Part shown: positions 1-8,067 of the stretch, piece by piece | Position numbering within the stretch: position 1 is the first letter of the stretch | Layout: each line of letters starts with the position of its first letter | Source of the DNA: Rheinheimera riviphila | GTDB lineage: Bacteria > Pseudomonadota > Gammaproteobacteria > Enterobacterales > Alteromonadaceae | Assembly: GCF_004005945.1 (NCBI RefSeq) | Contig: NZ_SACS01000004.1 | Coordinates: forward strand, 186,001-250,000 | Reading direction: 5' to 3' | DNA length: 64,000 bases | Position numbers and translations under genes: made by a program | The notes under the pieces: model-generated | What the model was told of the DNA's origin: nothing | Database searches by the model: none | Seen by the model: the letters and a program-made list of their open reading frames with translations, nothing else

Positions 1-2
1 AT

Positions 3-443
3 ATTTTTGTCTACGGTTTATTGACCTTCCCTGAGATTGTCAGCGCCATTACCGGCCAGAATTTTACAATGGTGCCTGCGGTCTTAACGGGGTATCGGCG
101 GTTTGGTTTATCCAAAAGCCCGTTGGATACACCGGTGCCAGTGTTACTGGAAGATGCTGGTTATCGTCAGACTGGCCAGTTGTTGTTAGATGTTGATGCG
201 GCTTCGGTGGCAAAATTAGATTTTTTTGAAGATCTGGACTCCGGGCATTATGTCAAAACGCGGGTGCGGGTCGAAGCAAAAGGCCAGTGGTTTCAGGCTT
301 TTTGTTATAGCGCAGGCCCGGCATTACAACCTTATGCCACGGGTGACTGGCAGCCGGAATTGGTTTCGGCGGCGGCAAAAGCCGATTTAATTAATAGATT
401 GATCCCACAGATGTTAGTGGCAATCGCTGATCCGGTGACATGA
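3..443 (+). CDS. gamma-glutamylcyclotransferase/AIG2-like protein, 5' end cut by window edge
   Basis: The frame is open from base 3 and reads FVYGLL just before the first in-frame TTG at 21. That matches the N-terminal substrate-loop motif (YGxL) of the gamma-glutamylcyclotransferase/AIG2 fold, so the TTG is not the start and the true start lies left of the window. The rest fits the small single-domain fold: an LDxFED segment with an acidic residue where the family places its catalytic Glu, then VRVEAKG and a YSAGPAL strand. AIG2-fold proteins cleave gamma-glutamyl-amine or gamma-glutamyl-amino-acid bonds to release 5-oxoproline, but many are uncharacterised and the substrate cannot be read here. 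A 94-bp gap separates it from the next gene on the same strand. Confidence 0.72.
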   Translation: MFVYGLLTFPEIVSAITGQNFTMVPAVLTGYRRFGLSKSPLDTPVPVLLEDAGYRQTGQLLLDVDAASVAKLDFFEDLDSGHYVKTRVRVEAKGQWFQAFCYSAGPALQPYATGDWQPELVSAAAKADLINRLIPQMLVAIADPVT

Positions 444-537
444 CACAACACCGGTCCAGCTTCCAACGTCGATTTAGCAGGCTTGTGCTGCACTATTCGA
501 AGACGTTGCCACCCATGCTGGGATCCCAGAAGGTTAT

Positions 538-1845
538 ATGCTCAGATTAACAATGCTGGCGAGTCTGTTGTGGTGGTCGGTTTCGGCTGCCGCTGCGCCA
601 TCCATCAATGAATTTGCCAACGAATTCCATCAGGAATTCAGCCGGAAGATGGCAAAAAATAAAATCCCCGGTGGCGTCTACGTCATTGTCAAAGATGACA
701 AAATTGTCCGGGTCGGCGCTTATGGGGTACGTTCCCGCAATGCGAAAGCCAAAATTGACGCCAATACCGTATTCCGGCTGGCATCGGTGTCAAAAACCTT
801 TGCTGGCGGATTGGCCGCGCAAGTGGCGCATGAAGGCCGTTTCAGCATGCAGGACAAAGTCACCAAATACGTGCCGGGCTTTAAATTTCGCAGCCCCAAT
901 ATGACCGCTCAGTTAAAAATTGAACATCTGCTGGCGCAAAATGCCGGCGTCAGCCCGAATGCGTTTGATGATTTGATTGAAGCCAATATGACGCAGGCGC
1001 AAATATTACCCAGATTCGCTAAGATCAACCCCCGTTGTCAGCCGGGCAAATGTTATGGCTATCAAAATGTGTTGTTCAGCCTGATTGAAACTGTGCTGCT
1101 CAAAACCACCAATACGCCGTACGAGCGGCTGATTGAACAACGTATTTTTAAACCGCTGCAAATGCACAACGCATCTGTGGGTTATTCAGCATTCCTCGCC
1201 AGTAAAAACCGTGCCATGCCACATGTGAAAATTCGCAGTGGTTGGGGCGAAGCCAAGGTAGTTCCGACTTATTATCGGGTGAACCCGGCGGCTGGGGTCA
1301 ATGCCAGCGCGATGGATATGGGCAAGTGGCTGATCGCTAAACTTGGTCATCAGCCAAGGGTGCAATCACCGGCCGTGCTTTTGGATATTCAGAAACCACG
1401 GGTGAAAACGTCCGATAATTTGTCCGGCCGCACTTTTGGCCCTTATGTGACGACGGCGCATTATGGTCTGGGAACCCGCATTTATCAGTTTGGTAAACAT
1501 AAATTGTATTACCACGGTGGTTTGGTGCGGGGTTATCGCACCGATTTGTCTTATTCCAGCGAAAAAGGCCTGGGGTTAGTGGTGTTATTGAATGCACAAA
1601 GTAACCTGGTGGCAGAGCTTTCCAGTTATTTCTGGGCAACCATGCTCGATACCCAGCCCCAAGTCACACCACCGGCTAAACGCAAAAAGAAAGTACGCAA
1701 AGTAGCGCAGCAGCTGGAACCGCTGTTTTCGCCGGATGAGTTGGATGAAACCGCGCCTTGGTTTGTACCGATGCAGTTACCAGAATTGGAAGACAGCCAG
1801 TTGGCGTTGTGGTCGGCTGAGGATTGGGAGCAACCAGCGCCTTAA
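538..1845 (+). CDS. exported serine beta-lactamase-family hydrolase (class C/peptidase S12 type)
   Basis: A 435-residue protein with a signal peptide (about residues 1-20, ending SAAAAP). It carries the three penicillin-binding/class C motifs: SVSK at 83-86 (nucleophile Ser83 and Lys86), YQN at 175-177, and HGG at 326-328 in place of the usual KTG. The HGG variant is common in esterases and D-aminopeptidase-like members, so an esterase or peptidase acting in the periplasm is as likely as a true beta-lactamase. The C-terminus has a Lys/Arg-rich stretch (about 380-392) followed by an acidic tail, outside the catalytic fold. The start is supported by AGAAGG a few bases upstream. It converges with rlmA, with only 35 bp between their stops. 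Confidence 0.85.
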   Translation: MLRLTMLASLLWWSVSAAAAPSINEFANEFHQEFSRKMAKNKIPGGVYVIVKDDKIVRVGAYGVRSRNAKAKIDANTVFRLASVSKTFAGGLAAQVAHEGRFSMQDKVTKYVPGFKFRSPNMTAQLKIEHLLAQNAGVSPNAFDDLIEANMTQAQILPRFAKINPRCQPGKCYGYQNVLFSLIETVLLKTTNTPYERLIEQRIFKPLQMHNASVGYSAFLASKNRAMPHVKIRSGWGEAKVVPTYYRVNPAAGVNASAMDMGKWLIAKLGHQPRVQSPAVLLDIQKPRVKTSDNLSGRTFGPYVTTAHYGLGTRIYQFGKHKLYYHGGLVRGYRTDLSYSSEKGLGLVVLLNAQSNLVAELSSYFWATMLDTQPQVTPPAKRKKKVRKVAQQLEPLFSPDELDETAPWFVPMQLPELEDSQLALWSAEDWEQPAP

Positions 1846-1880
1846 GGCTGGCTGCACTGCTGCTTTGCGTCTGCTGATAC

Positions 1881-2729
1881 TTATTGGCGCTGATATAGAT
1901 CCAGATAAAAATCCAGCGTGACGGCGGGCAGTTCGTGCATCAGATGCTGCCGCACCTCCGCGGTGAGCCGATAGCCCAACGGGATCATTTGCAGCAGTTG
2001 CTCGAGCTGAGTCGGCGATTGAGGTTGCCAGTGCCAGCTTAACTGCTGGCGCTGCTGATGACTAAAACCTGCTTCTTCAGCGATTTCTGCGCTGTGTAAC
2101 CGTGGTTCCTGATAGATTTTCTGTTTTAATTCAATTAAATGCTGCGGGGCAGGGGTGACGGTGCACAGCCAGCCACTGGCTTTACAGACTCTTGCAAGCT
2201 CACTGCTTTGTGACGGCGCGTAAATGCGTAATAACGCGCTAAAGCTTTGATCAGCAAAGGGTAAGTGGTAGCTGCTTGCCACCGCAAACTGCAGTTGCCG
2301 GTATTTTTTAGCAGCGGCTTTAATCGCCGCTTTGGAAATATCGATGCCGCATAAAGTGACGGCTGGTGCCGGATCTGTAGTGGGCAAAGCGGCAAGCTGT
2401 TGCTGTTGGATGAAATGCTGTAAACGGTTGCTGTAATAACCTTCACCACAGCCAATATCCAGTATGCTGGGCGCCGTTTGCTGTTGCAGCACACTGGCCA
2501 GCATTTTATTCACCGCGTCCGATAACGGCTGATAAAAACCTGCTTCCAGGAAACTGCGTCTGGCCTGGATCATCTCCGCGCTATCACCCGGATCCAACGA
2601 CTTTTTTTGCTGCACCGGCAACAAATTGACATAACCTTCTTTGGCGCGGTCAAACTGATGGCGGTTGGGGCATTGGTAGCCTGATGGCGAGCTTTGAAGC
2701 GACAGTTGACAAAGTGGGCAGCGGTACAT
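1881..2729 (-). CDS. rlmA: 23S rRNA (guanine745-N1)-methyltransferase RlmA
   Basis: A 282-residue protein matching RlmA over its length (E. coli 269 residues). The N-terminal zinc-binding cluster is visible as Cys4, Cys7, Cys20 and His24, followed by the family signature AKEGYVNLLPV and DPGDSAEM. The SAM-binding motif I is DIGCGEGYY at 91-99. RlmA methylates N1 of G745 in helix 35 of 23S rRNA near the peptide exit tunnel. It is monocistronic here and convergent with the upstream serine hydrolase gene. The C-terminal third is Gln-rich and slightly longer than in E. coli. The start is the first Met, which sits directly before the zinc cluster. Confidence 0.95.
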   Translation of the reverse strand: MYRCPLCQLSLQSSPSGYQCPNRHQFDRAKEGYVNLLPVQQKKSLDPGDSAEMIQARRSFLEAGFYQPLSDAVNKMLASVLQQQTAPSILDIGCGEGYYSNRLQHFIQQQQLAALPTTDPAPAVTLCGIDISKAAIKAAAKKYRQLQFAVASSYHLPFADQSFSALLRIYAPSQSSELARVCKASGWLCTVTPAPQHLIELKQKIYQEPRLHSAEIAEEAGFSHQQRQQLSWHWQPQSPTQLEQLLQMIPLGYRLTAEVRQHLMHELPAVTLDFYLDLYQRQ

Positions 2730-2783
2730 AATGAATCCGTGGCGTGTAAAGTTTGGCGATTATAACCTGAACTTTGTGAATGG

Positions 2784-3245
2784 CTAATCCAGACTGTTGG
2801 CACCACCACTACGATTGAGCTCCGCCGACAATCCGACCAAAACATTGGTCCAGCCTTCGATGATCCTTTGCTGATGTGGTTGCCACTGCGCGCACATTTG
2901 ATGGCGTAACGTCAGTTCGCAGCCAAAGGGCATCGGCGTGATGACAATTCGTACCAGATCAGGCTCAGGTGAATCGCTGTCGGAGCTGAAACTAAATAAC
3001 AGTTGCTGGGGACGGTCGATGACATGGTATTCACCGGTCCGAAGTACATCAACGCCATTGCGGTGTTCAATCAAGCGATAACGACCGCCGACTCTGGCAT
3101 CGATATCAATATGCTGCAACTTACCGGTCGGGGTGGCGAACATCCAGCGGCCGGCGCGGTGTTCGTCTAGCCAACAATCAAACACAATACCGGCGTCAAA
3201 TTCAAAACAGTGGCTGACTTCCAATAATATGGTTTGATGTAGCAT
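2784..3245 (-). CDS. SRPBCC/AHSA1-type START-fold protein
   Basis: The chosen start is the ATG at 3245, preceded by AGAAGGGA at good spacing. The open frame extends 36 codons further upstream to 3353, but that extension looks non-coding and has no ribosome site. The protein of about 153 residues shows the AHSA1/SRPBCC pattern: an N-terminal strand with paired acidic residues, FDCWLDEHRAGRWM, a central VGGRYRLIEHRNG hairpin with an EY strand after it, and a C-terminal helix with EGWTNVL. These proteins form a hydrophobic cavity that binds lipids or small ligands; the ligand cannot be predicted. It lies downstream of a VOC-family gene on the same strand, 153 bp away, so the two may be co-transcribed. 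Confidence 0.78.
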   Translation of the reverse strand: MLHQTILLEVSHCFEFDAGIVFDCWLDEHRAGRWMFATPTGKLQHIDIDARVGGRYRLIEHRNGVDVLRTGEYHVIDRPQQLLFSFSSDSDSPEPDLVRIVITPMPFGCELTLRHQMCAQWQPHQQRIIEGWTNVLVGLSAELNRSGGANSLD

Positions 3246-3398
3246 TGCAGATCCCTTCTGACTGTGTGTAAAGGCGCGGAGTAAAAACGCGGAAAATGTC
3301 GTGTTTTTTGCTGGCAAAACCACCAGCCGCCGTTCAAGTGTAGGCAATTTCACGACAAAGTGATGTCAGTATGGGTATTGTTTGTGAAGATTGTGTGA

Positions 3399-3797
3399 TT
3401 AGGTTCGCTGCAGCAGATCCCATTTATTGCCATACAAATCCTGAAAAACCACCACAGTGGCGTAACTTTCGACGCGTGGTTGCTCCAGAAATTGTACTCC
3501 GCCGTCCAGCATCCGCTGATAATCGCTCCAGAAATCATCGGTTTGTAAAAATAACCAAACCCGACCAGCGCCCTGGCCGCCGATAAGAGCTTGCTGCTCT
3601 GGTTTACTGGCTTTGGCGAGTAAAATGGCACTTTCATGACTGCCTGGCGGTGCCACGACCACCCAACGTTTGTCACCTTGTGGTGTATCTTCTTTGAGGT
3701 CAAACCCAAGTTTTCGGGTATAAAATTGAATTGCCTGATCGTAATCGTCGACCAGGATGCTAACCAGACTAAGGTGTTGTGGCATGGTTGGTTCCAT
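3399..3797 (-). CDS. VOC-family (glyoxalase/bleomycin-resistance fold) protein
   Basis: A 132-residue protein with the paired beta-alpha-beta-beta-beta modules of the vicinal oxygen chelate family: VSILVDDYDQAIQFY at the N-terminus, then KLGFDLKED, and a C-terminal module ending VFQDLYGNKWDLLQ. Candidate metal ligands are the N-terminal polar residue and the acidic residue of the last strand, but the set is incomplete for a classical glyoxalase I. It may be a binding or resistance protein or a dioxygenase-like enzyme of unknown substrate. The ATG at 3785 (MPQHLS) is an alternative start and fits most family members better than 3797. It precedes the START-fold gene on the same strand. Confidence 0.82.
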   Translation of the reverse strand: MEPTMPQHLSLVSILVDDYDQAIQFYTRKLGFDLKEDTPQGDKRWVVVAPPGSHESAILLAKASKPEQQALIGGQGAGRVWLFLQTDDFWSDYQRMLDGGVQFLEQPRVESYATVVVFQDLYGNKWDLLQRT

Positions 3798-3859
3798 TAG
3801 AAATTAATATCATTCAGTGATCAATACACCGGCAGCAACAGTGCAACGATTTTGCCGGA

Positions 3860-4510
3860 TTAACCCAGCAAACCTAAGTCGATGGCTTTTAACACTGCTT
3901 TGGTCCGATCCCGCACCCCAAGCTTGGCTAAAATCGCCGACACCTGGTTTTTCACCGTGCCTTCGGATTTAAATACCGCGGCGGCAATTTCGCGATTGCT
4001 AAAGCCGGTGGCGAGTAACCGCAGAATTTCCAGCTCTTTGCCGGATAAGGCTTCGGCGTGTTGATCTTCGGCTGAAGGCTCATCAGTTTTGCGTTGTAAA
4101 AAAGATGCCAGAATTTTATCGGTAATGGCCGGTTGTAACAAGCTGCCGCCACGATGCACGGTATGAATGGCATCGACCAGTAGTTCCAGCGCCACGTCTT
4201 TGAGTAAATAACCGCGGGCACCGGCTTGCATCGCCTGCAACACGCGGTCGTTATCATCAAAAGTGGTCAGAATAATTACCGGCACTTTGCTTTGCGCCTG
4301 ATTGAGTAAATGCAGCGCGTCGATACCGCTGACTTGCGGCATCTGAATATCCATCAGCACCACATCGACCTGATGTTGTTGGATCAGTTCAACAATACCG
4401 GCGCCATTGGCCGCTTGCGCCACCACGGTTAAATCGGCGGCCAGGCTGAGCAAGCTGACAATGCCCTGCCGTACCAGCGTTTGATCGTCAATCACGGCGA
4501 TGCGGATCAT
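3860..4510 (-). CDS. NarL/LuxR-family response regulator
   Basis: A 216-residue regulator. The receiver domain (about 1-120) has the acidic pair at residues 8-9, the phospho-acceptor Asp54 in LMDIQMP, and a Lys in YLLKD. The C-terminal LuxR-type helix-turn-helix (about 155-205) has LSGKELEILRLLATG and NREIA, followed by the recognition helix with TVKNQVS. It overlaps the upstream sensor kinase gene by 4 bp (ATGA), so the two are translationally coupled and almost certainly cognate. The family usually binds DNA as a phosphorylated dimer. No target genes are evident in the window. Confidence 0.93.
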   Translation of the reverse strand: MIRIAVIDDQTLVRQGIVSLLSLAADLTVVAQAANGAGIVELIQQHQVDVVLMDIQMPQVSGIDALHLLNQAQSKVPVIILTTFDDNDRVLQAMQAGARGYLLKDVALELLVDAIHTVHRGGSLLQPAITDKILASFLQRKTDEPSAEDQHAEALSGKELEILRLLATGFSNREIAAAVFKSEGTVKNQVSAILAKLGVRDRTKAVLKAIDLGLLG

Positions 4511-5667
4511 GCTACGGCCTCCGTTAATTCGACGTCAATCTGTAGCGAGTGCTGTGGGCGGCTGAGCAATAACTTGCCACTGGCTTCTTCAATCCGTTCG
4601 CGCATCCCTTGCAGACCGTTGCCTTCTTGTAATGGCCACATTGGACATTGGCCATTGTCCAGATAGCGTAAATGTATGGTTGCACGATGCCGCCATACTT
4701 CAACGGTGGCTTCGCTGGCGTCGGCATGACGAATACTATTGGTCAGTGCTTCCTGACAAACCCGAAACAGCAGCGCGGTCGACAAAGGATCCAACACCAG
4801 ATCGGCGCTGATTTGGCATTGCAGTTTTAACTGCGGGAAATTCTGCGCCAAGGCACGACACTGGCTGGCCAGATGTGGTTTTTGCGGTTCACGTAGTTGC
4901 GACACACTGTGCCGGATATCCTGCAACAGCTGTTTTGCCAACTGGTGGCAGTGTTGTAACTGCGGTTGATGGGCTTGATCGGCCTGATATTCAGCGACCT
5001 GCAGCTGGATCACCAACGCAGTCAGGTGGTGGCCTAAGCTATCATGTAAATCGCGGGCGATACGTAATCTTTCGGTATCAGCCGCTTGTTCGGCCAGTTT
5101 GCCCTGGGCGTCCAACAACTGCTGATGTGTCAATGCCAGTGCTTCACGCGCCAATGATTCTGAGCGGGCTTTACTCATCGCAAAAATCGCAAAAAACTGA
5201 AAGGTGCCGCAGGTCAGCAGCATCAGAAAATCGCCGATCCCCGGGTCGTCCAGTAAGGACACTAGTGCATGCGGTGCCAACGCCGGAATCACCATCCAGT
5301 ACAACCAACGTTCCGGCACAAACCAGGGCAGTAGCGCCACCCACAGCACCGCCAGGCCGGGGGTAAAACCATGGCTGACCAAGGCTGCATTCAGTGCCAG
5401 CACCAGCCACATCGAGCCTAGTTGTAACCATTGCTGGCTGCGTGTTAAGTCAGACTGTGACTTTAAAAACAGTACAATAAACAGCAGCATACTCAGCGCA
5501 ATCACTGCCGTTTGCCAGCTCGCCAGACCATCACTTCGGATCACGGCGGTAATTTGAATATAACTGAAAGCGGCCCAGGTAATGATGGCGGCCCAGTTTT
5601 CCTTGGCAAACCAGGTACGGCGTGCCGGAGCCTGGGCTCTGCCCTGGTGTTTTAACGCGATTTCCAT
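4507..5667 (-). CDS. NarX/DesK-type sensor histidine kinase
   Basis: The start is placed at the ATG at 5667 (MEIALKH), with AGAGGG upstream; the open frame reaches 5811, but the extra 48 codons look non-coding. The N-terminal half has several hydrophobic segments typical of a polytopic, loop-poor membrane sensor, then a coiled linker (about 165-200). The HisKA_3 dimerisation helix carries RDLHDSLGHHL with phospho-acceptor His near residue 208, and the C-terminal ATPase domain has an N-box with NSIRHADA and a GNGLQGMRERI G-box. With no large periplasmic domain it probably senses membrane state or a membrane-embedded signal, as DesK does. Partner: the response regulator at 3860-4510. Confidence 0.92.
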   Translation of the reverse strand: MEIALKHQGRAQAPARRTWFAKENWAAIITWAAFSYIQITAVIRSDGLASWQTAVIALSMLLFIVLFLKSQSDLTRSQQWLQLGSMWLVLALNAALVSHGFTPGLAVLWVALLPWFVPERWLYWMVIPALAPHALVSLLDDPGIGDFLMLLTCGTFQFFAIFAMSKARSESLAREALALTHQQLLDAQGKLAEQAADTERLRIARDLHDSLGHHLTALVIQLQVAEYQADQAHQPQLQHCHQLAKQLLQDIRHSVSQLREPQKPHLASQCRALAQNFPQLKLQCQISADLVLDPLSTALLFRVCQEALTNSIRHADASEATVEVWRHRATIHLRYLDNGQCPMWPLQEGNGLQGMRERIEEASGKLLLSRPQHSLQIDVELTEAVA

Positions 5668-5771
5668 TCTGGCGAAGACCCTCTGACAGCTAAAGTTCTG
5701 CGAAGTATGCCGTCTCACTCCACGCGCGGCAATAGGGCATAAGTCATGACGAAGATGATCGCTGGAGACCC

Positions 5772-5798
5772 AACCGCAGTTATTGTTATACTGCGGTT
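5772..5798 (+). other. 9-bp-arm hairpin between divergent genes
   Basis: Arms AACCGCAGT (5772-5780) and ACTGCGGTT (5790-5798) are perfect complements around a 9-base loop, followed by further T residues. The hairpin lies upstream of the yciU-like start at 5821 and within the 5' region of the divergent kinase gene. It could act as an attenuator or terminator-like element in the yciU leader. A TATACT hexamer spans 5787-5792, but no matching -35 is seen. Confidence 0.4.
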
Positions 5799-5820
5799 TT
5801 CCTTCAGCCATGAGGCTTTT

Positions 5821-6180
5821 ATGTCACTTGACGCAGCAGGCGATTCGCCAACGCAATTATCTGAATTAGAACTGTGGACCCTGGACGAATTATGCGACCA
5901 CGCTTTTAGCATCTTTGAAGAACTGGCATCCGAGAATTTATCGGCCGAAGATTATCAGCTATATCAACAACATTATGAAAGCCGCGCTTATGTTGACCTG
6001 GTGCCACCTGCCGCCGATTGGGTCGACCTGATCCAGGCCGAACTGGAACCAGAACTGCATTTTGAAGCCTTAATCGGCTTAAGTGGTGAGAATGGCGCCG
6101 CCGACATGGTGCTGGCCCGAATTCTGCTGAGCCTCGAAAAACATGACTCGTTATGCCATGCCCAATGGCGTGGACAATAG
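5821..6180 (+). CDS. yciU: YciU/HI1450 family dsDNA-mimic-like protein (DUF440)
   Basis: The start is the ATG at 5821, with GAGG upstream; an in-frame extension to 5746 runs into the regulatory hairpin. The protein of about 119 residues is strongly acidic and ends with ARILLSLEKHDSLCHAQW, which matches the conserved C-terminus of E. coli YciU (109 residues). Other family landmarks are DHAFSIFEELASENL and the FDPAEDW-like segment PPAADWVDL. H. influenzae HI1450 has a DNA-like charge surface and was proposed as a double-stranded DNA mimic; its cellular role is not settled. The last 38 bp overlap the start of the HutD-like gene in another frame. Confidence 0.85.
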   Translation: MSLDAAGDSPTQLSELELWTLDELCDHAFSIFEELASENLSAEDYQLYQQHYESRAYVDLVPPAADWVDLIQAELEPELHFEALIGLSGENGAADMVLARILLSLEKHDSLCHAQWRGQ

Positions 6181-6886
6181 TGGCGTGGTCAATAGCGGCG
6201 TGGACAGTAACCAGGTGAATAGTTGCAGCGTGGACAGCAACCAGGTGAATAGTCGCGGCGTGGACAGTAACCAGGTGAATAGTCGTGGCGTGGCAGCAAA
6301 AATCATCCCGGCCGCGACGATGCCGGTCAGCAAATGGGCGGGCGGTGAAACCCGGCAACTGGCGATTTTTCCGGTGAACGCAACTGTTGCAGCGCAGGAT
6401 TTCCAGTGGCGTTTTAGCTCGGCGACGGTGCTGCAAGACGGCGCTTTTACTCAATTTCCTAAACATCAACGGCTATTAGCGCTACGCCAGGGCGCTGGCT
6501 TTACCTTGCAGGTGGATGCGCATCAGCAGCAAGTCCACTCGCAGCAGCAGGTGTTACGCTTTGCCGGTTGTGCCCATAGTCACGCCAGCTTAATTGCTGG
6601 GGCTATTGTTGATATTAACTTGATGGTTGATGCCTCTTTGCAGGCCAACCTTTGGTCCGCTAACTGTACAACCGAGTTTCAGCCCTGGCCAAGCCCGCTA
6701 CTCACGGGCGCTACGCTGCTAATCTATGCCGATCAAGCGCCGCTAGAGATTTGCCTTGAGCCGGGCACACCGTTACTGCAATTGGCGGTCGGTGAAGTAT
6801 TGCAACTACAGTCGCCACAGCAGCCTTGTTTAGTTCGCGCGGCAAATGCGCCTTGTACTGCAGTGTTTGCCTGGTTGGCACCTTGA
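6143..6886 (+). CDS. HutD/Ves family protein with repeat-bearing N-terminal extension
   Basis: The core (about residues 53-247) matches HutD/Ves: PVSKWAGGETRQLAIFP, then FQWRFSSATVLQDGAFTQF, RLLALRQGAGFTL, and a late LIYADQA strand typical of a bicupin. HutD proteins sit in histidine-utilisation operons and Ves is cold-linked; the biochemical activity is unclear. No hut gene is nearby. Residues about 9-49 are an extra N-terminal segment made of tandem VDSNQVNS repeats encoded by a 30-bp repeat. The start at 6143 lies inside yciU and has a weak ribosome site; ATG 6320 would remove the repeats but also part of the conserved N-terminal strand. The stop overlaps the next start by one base. Confidence 0.78.
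   Translation: MTRYAMPNGVDNSGVVNSGVDSNQVNSCSVDSNQVNSRGVDSNQVNSRGVAAKIIPAATMPVSKWAGGETRQLAIFPVNATVAAQDFQWRFSSATVLQDGAFTQFPKHQRLLALRQGAGFTLQVDAHQQQVHSQQQVLRFAGCAHSHASLIAGAIVDINLMVDASLQANLWSANCTTEFQPWPSPLLTGATLLIYADQAPLEICLEPGTPLLQLAVGEVLQLQSPQQPCLVRAANAPCTAVFAWLAP
6167..6293 (+). repeat. in-frame tandem repeat, two 15-bp and three 30-bp units
   Basis: Two 15-bp units (6167-6181 and 6182-6196, GGCGTGGACAATAGT type) are followed by three 30-bp units (6197-6226, 6227-6256, 6257-6286), which share GGCGTGGACA at the left and AATAGT near the right and differ at a few positions. A partial unit closes the array. Both unit lengths are multiples of three, so copy-number change would lengthen or shorten the HutD-like N-terminus without a frameshift. 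The array starts across the yciU stop codon. There are no spacers, so it is not a CRISPR. Confidence 0.9.
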
Positions 6887-8067
6887 TGAGGCGTTGGCGC
6901 TTTTCATTGAACTTAGGCTTGATCGGCGTGCTGGGGTTCGCGACTGTACCCATCGCGGCCGAGCAACCAGCGCCATTCTGGCCAACTGAGCTGGAAGCTT
7001 TAACGCCGCAAACCAGCAAAAACCAAAAAAACGATTTTAGCCAATGGCAGCAACAACAGCGCCAACAGCTGCGCCAGTCTTATCTGTGGCCAGAGCCGCT
7101 GCCGCAAATCAAAGCCGAGCGCCTTAGCCAGAGCGACCAAGGTACTTATTGGCGCGAGCACTGGCAGCTGCAGCTGTTAACCCCGGTGTGGCAGCAGGTT
7201 TGGTTGTTAATCCCCAAAACGGCAACTCCAGCCCAGCCAAAACCAGCGATTCTACTGTTGCATGATCATGGCGCCGAATTTCGGCTTGGCAAAGACAAAT
7301 GGATCCGGCCTTTAGATCAAACCAAGCTGCCGTTAGCACAGCAATGGGCTGATAAGTATTTTTCCGGCAACTTTGTCGGTGAACAGCTGGCAGCACAAGG
7401 TTTTGTGGTATTAGCTGCGGACACCTTAGGTTTTGGCGACCGTGGCCCGATAGCTTATGCCCAGCAACAACAATTAGCGGCGAATTTTCTGGCGCGCGGC
7501 CGCTCCCTTGCTGGTTTTGCCGCGCTTGAAGATCAGCAGCTGGCGGCTTTTTTAGCAGCGCAGCCAGTGGTTAAAAAAGGCCAGATTAGCGCTTTGGGTT
7601 TTTCGATGGGCGCGTATCGGGTGTGGCAATTAGCGGCGTTATCCGAACATATCAACGCAGCGGTCGGCATTGGCTGGTTTAATCAATTTGCCAAGCTCAC
7701 TGTTGCGGATGGCAACTTCAGTAAAGGCCAAAGTTCGTTTTATCTACTGCATCCTGGGGTGATGGCGCAGCTGGATTTACCGGATATCGCAGCGCTGGCG
7801 GCGCCTAAACCTTTGTTATTGGTGATGGGCGGCAAAGATCCACTGATGCCGACTGCGGGCGTGCAGCAGGGTTTTGCCAAACTGCAGCAATGGTATCGTC
7901 AGTGTAGTGTTGATGCAGCGACCGGGTTACAACTGAAATTTTGGCCCGATAAAGGCCATCAGTTTGATGCCCAGATGCAGCAGCAGGTGTGGCAGTGGTT
8001 GCAACGTCAGCCAGTCGCCGCGATATGTGACCAGCCCACAGCAACCATCAAACACGCCAAAAACTAA
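6886..8067 (+). CDS. exported alpha/beta hydrolase (dienelactone hydrolase/esterase-like)
   Basis: The start is the ATG at 6886 that shares a base with the HutD-like stop (TGATG), indicating translational coupling; the frame is open back to 6826. The N-terminus is a signal peptide (RRW then a hydrophobic stretch ending VPIAAEQ). The catalytic set is visible: an oxyanion region LLLHDHG, nucleophile elbow GFSMGAYR with Ser240, Asp318 in MGGKDPLM, and His358 in DKGHQFD. A substrate-binding insert with GNFVGEQLAAQGFVVLAADTLG resembles acetyl-xylan-esterase or dienelactone-hydrolase relatives. It is probably a periplasmic esterase of unknown substrate. Its stop overlaps the convergent nuclease gene by a few bases. 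Confidence 0.82.
   Translation: MRRWRFSLNLGLIGVLGFATVPIAAEQPAPFWPTELEALTPQTSKNQKNDFSQWQQQQRQQLRQSYLWPEPLPQIKAERLSQSDQGTYWREHWQLQLLTPVWQQVWLLIPKTATPAQPKPAILLLHDHGAEFRLGKDKWIRPLDQTKLPLAQQWADKYFSGNFVGEQLAAQGFVVLAADTLGFGDRGPIAYAQQQQLAANFLARGRSLAGFAALEDQQLAAFLAAQPVVKKGQISALGFSMGAYRVWQLAALSEHINAAVGIGWFNQFAKLTVADGNFSKGQSSFYLLHPGVMAQLDLPDIAALAAPKPLLLVMGGKDPLMPTAGVQQGFAKLQQWYRQCSVDAATGLQLKFWPDKGHQFDAQMQQQVWQWLQRQPVAAICDQPTATIKHAKN

Noticed and set aside
3829-3858. CCGGCA/TGCCGG inverted repeat after the NarL-type regulator
   Set aside because: Six-base arms with an 18-base loop and no T run; could be chance.
6167-6293. CRISPR-like direct repeats
   Set aside because: The 30-bp units are contiguous with no spacers, lie inside a coding frame and have no cas genes nearby.
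5906-6469. 187-residue minus-strand frame with His/Thr/Val repeats
   Set aside because: It is antisense to yciU and the 30-bp repeat of the HutD-like gene; the apparent repeat protein is a by-product of the plus-strand array.
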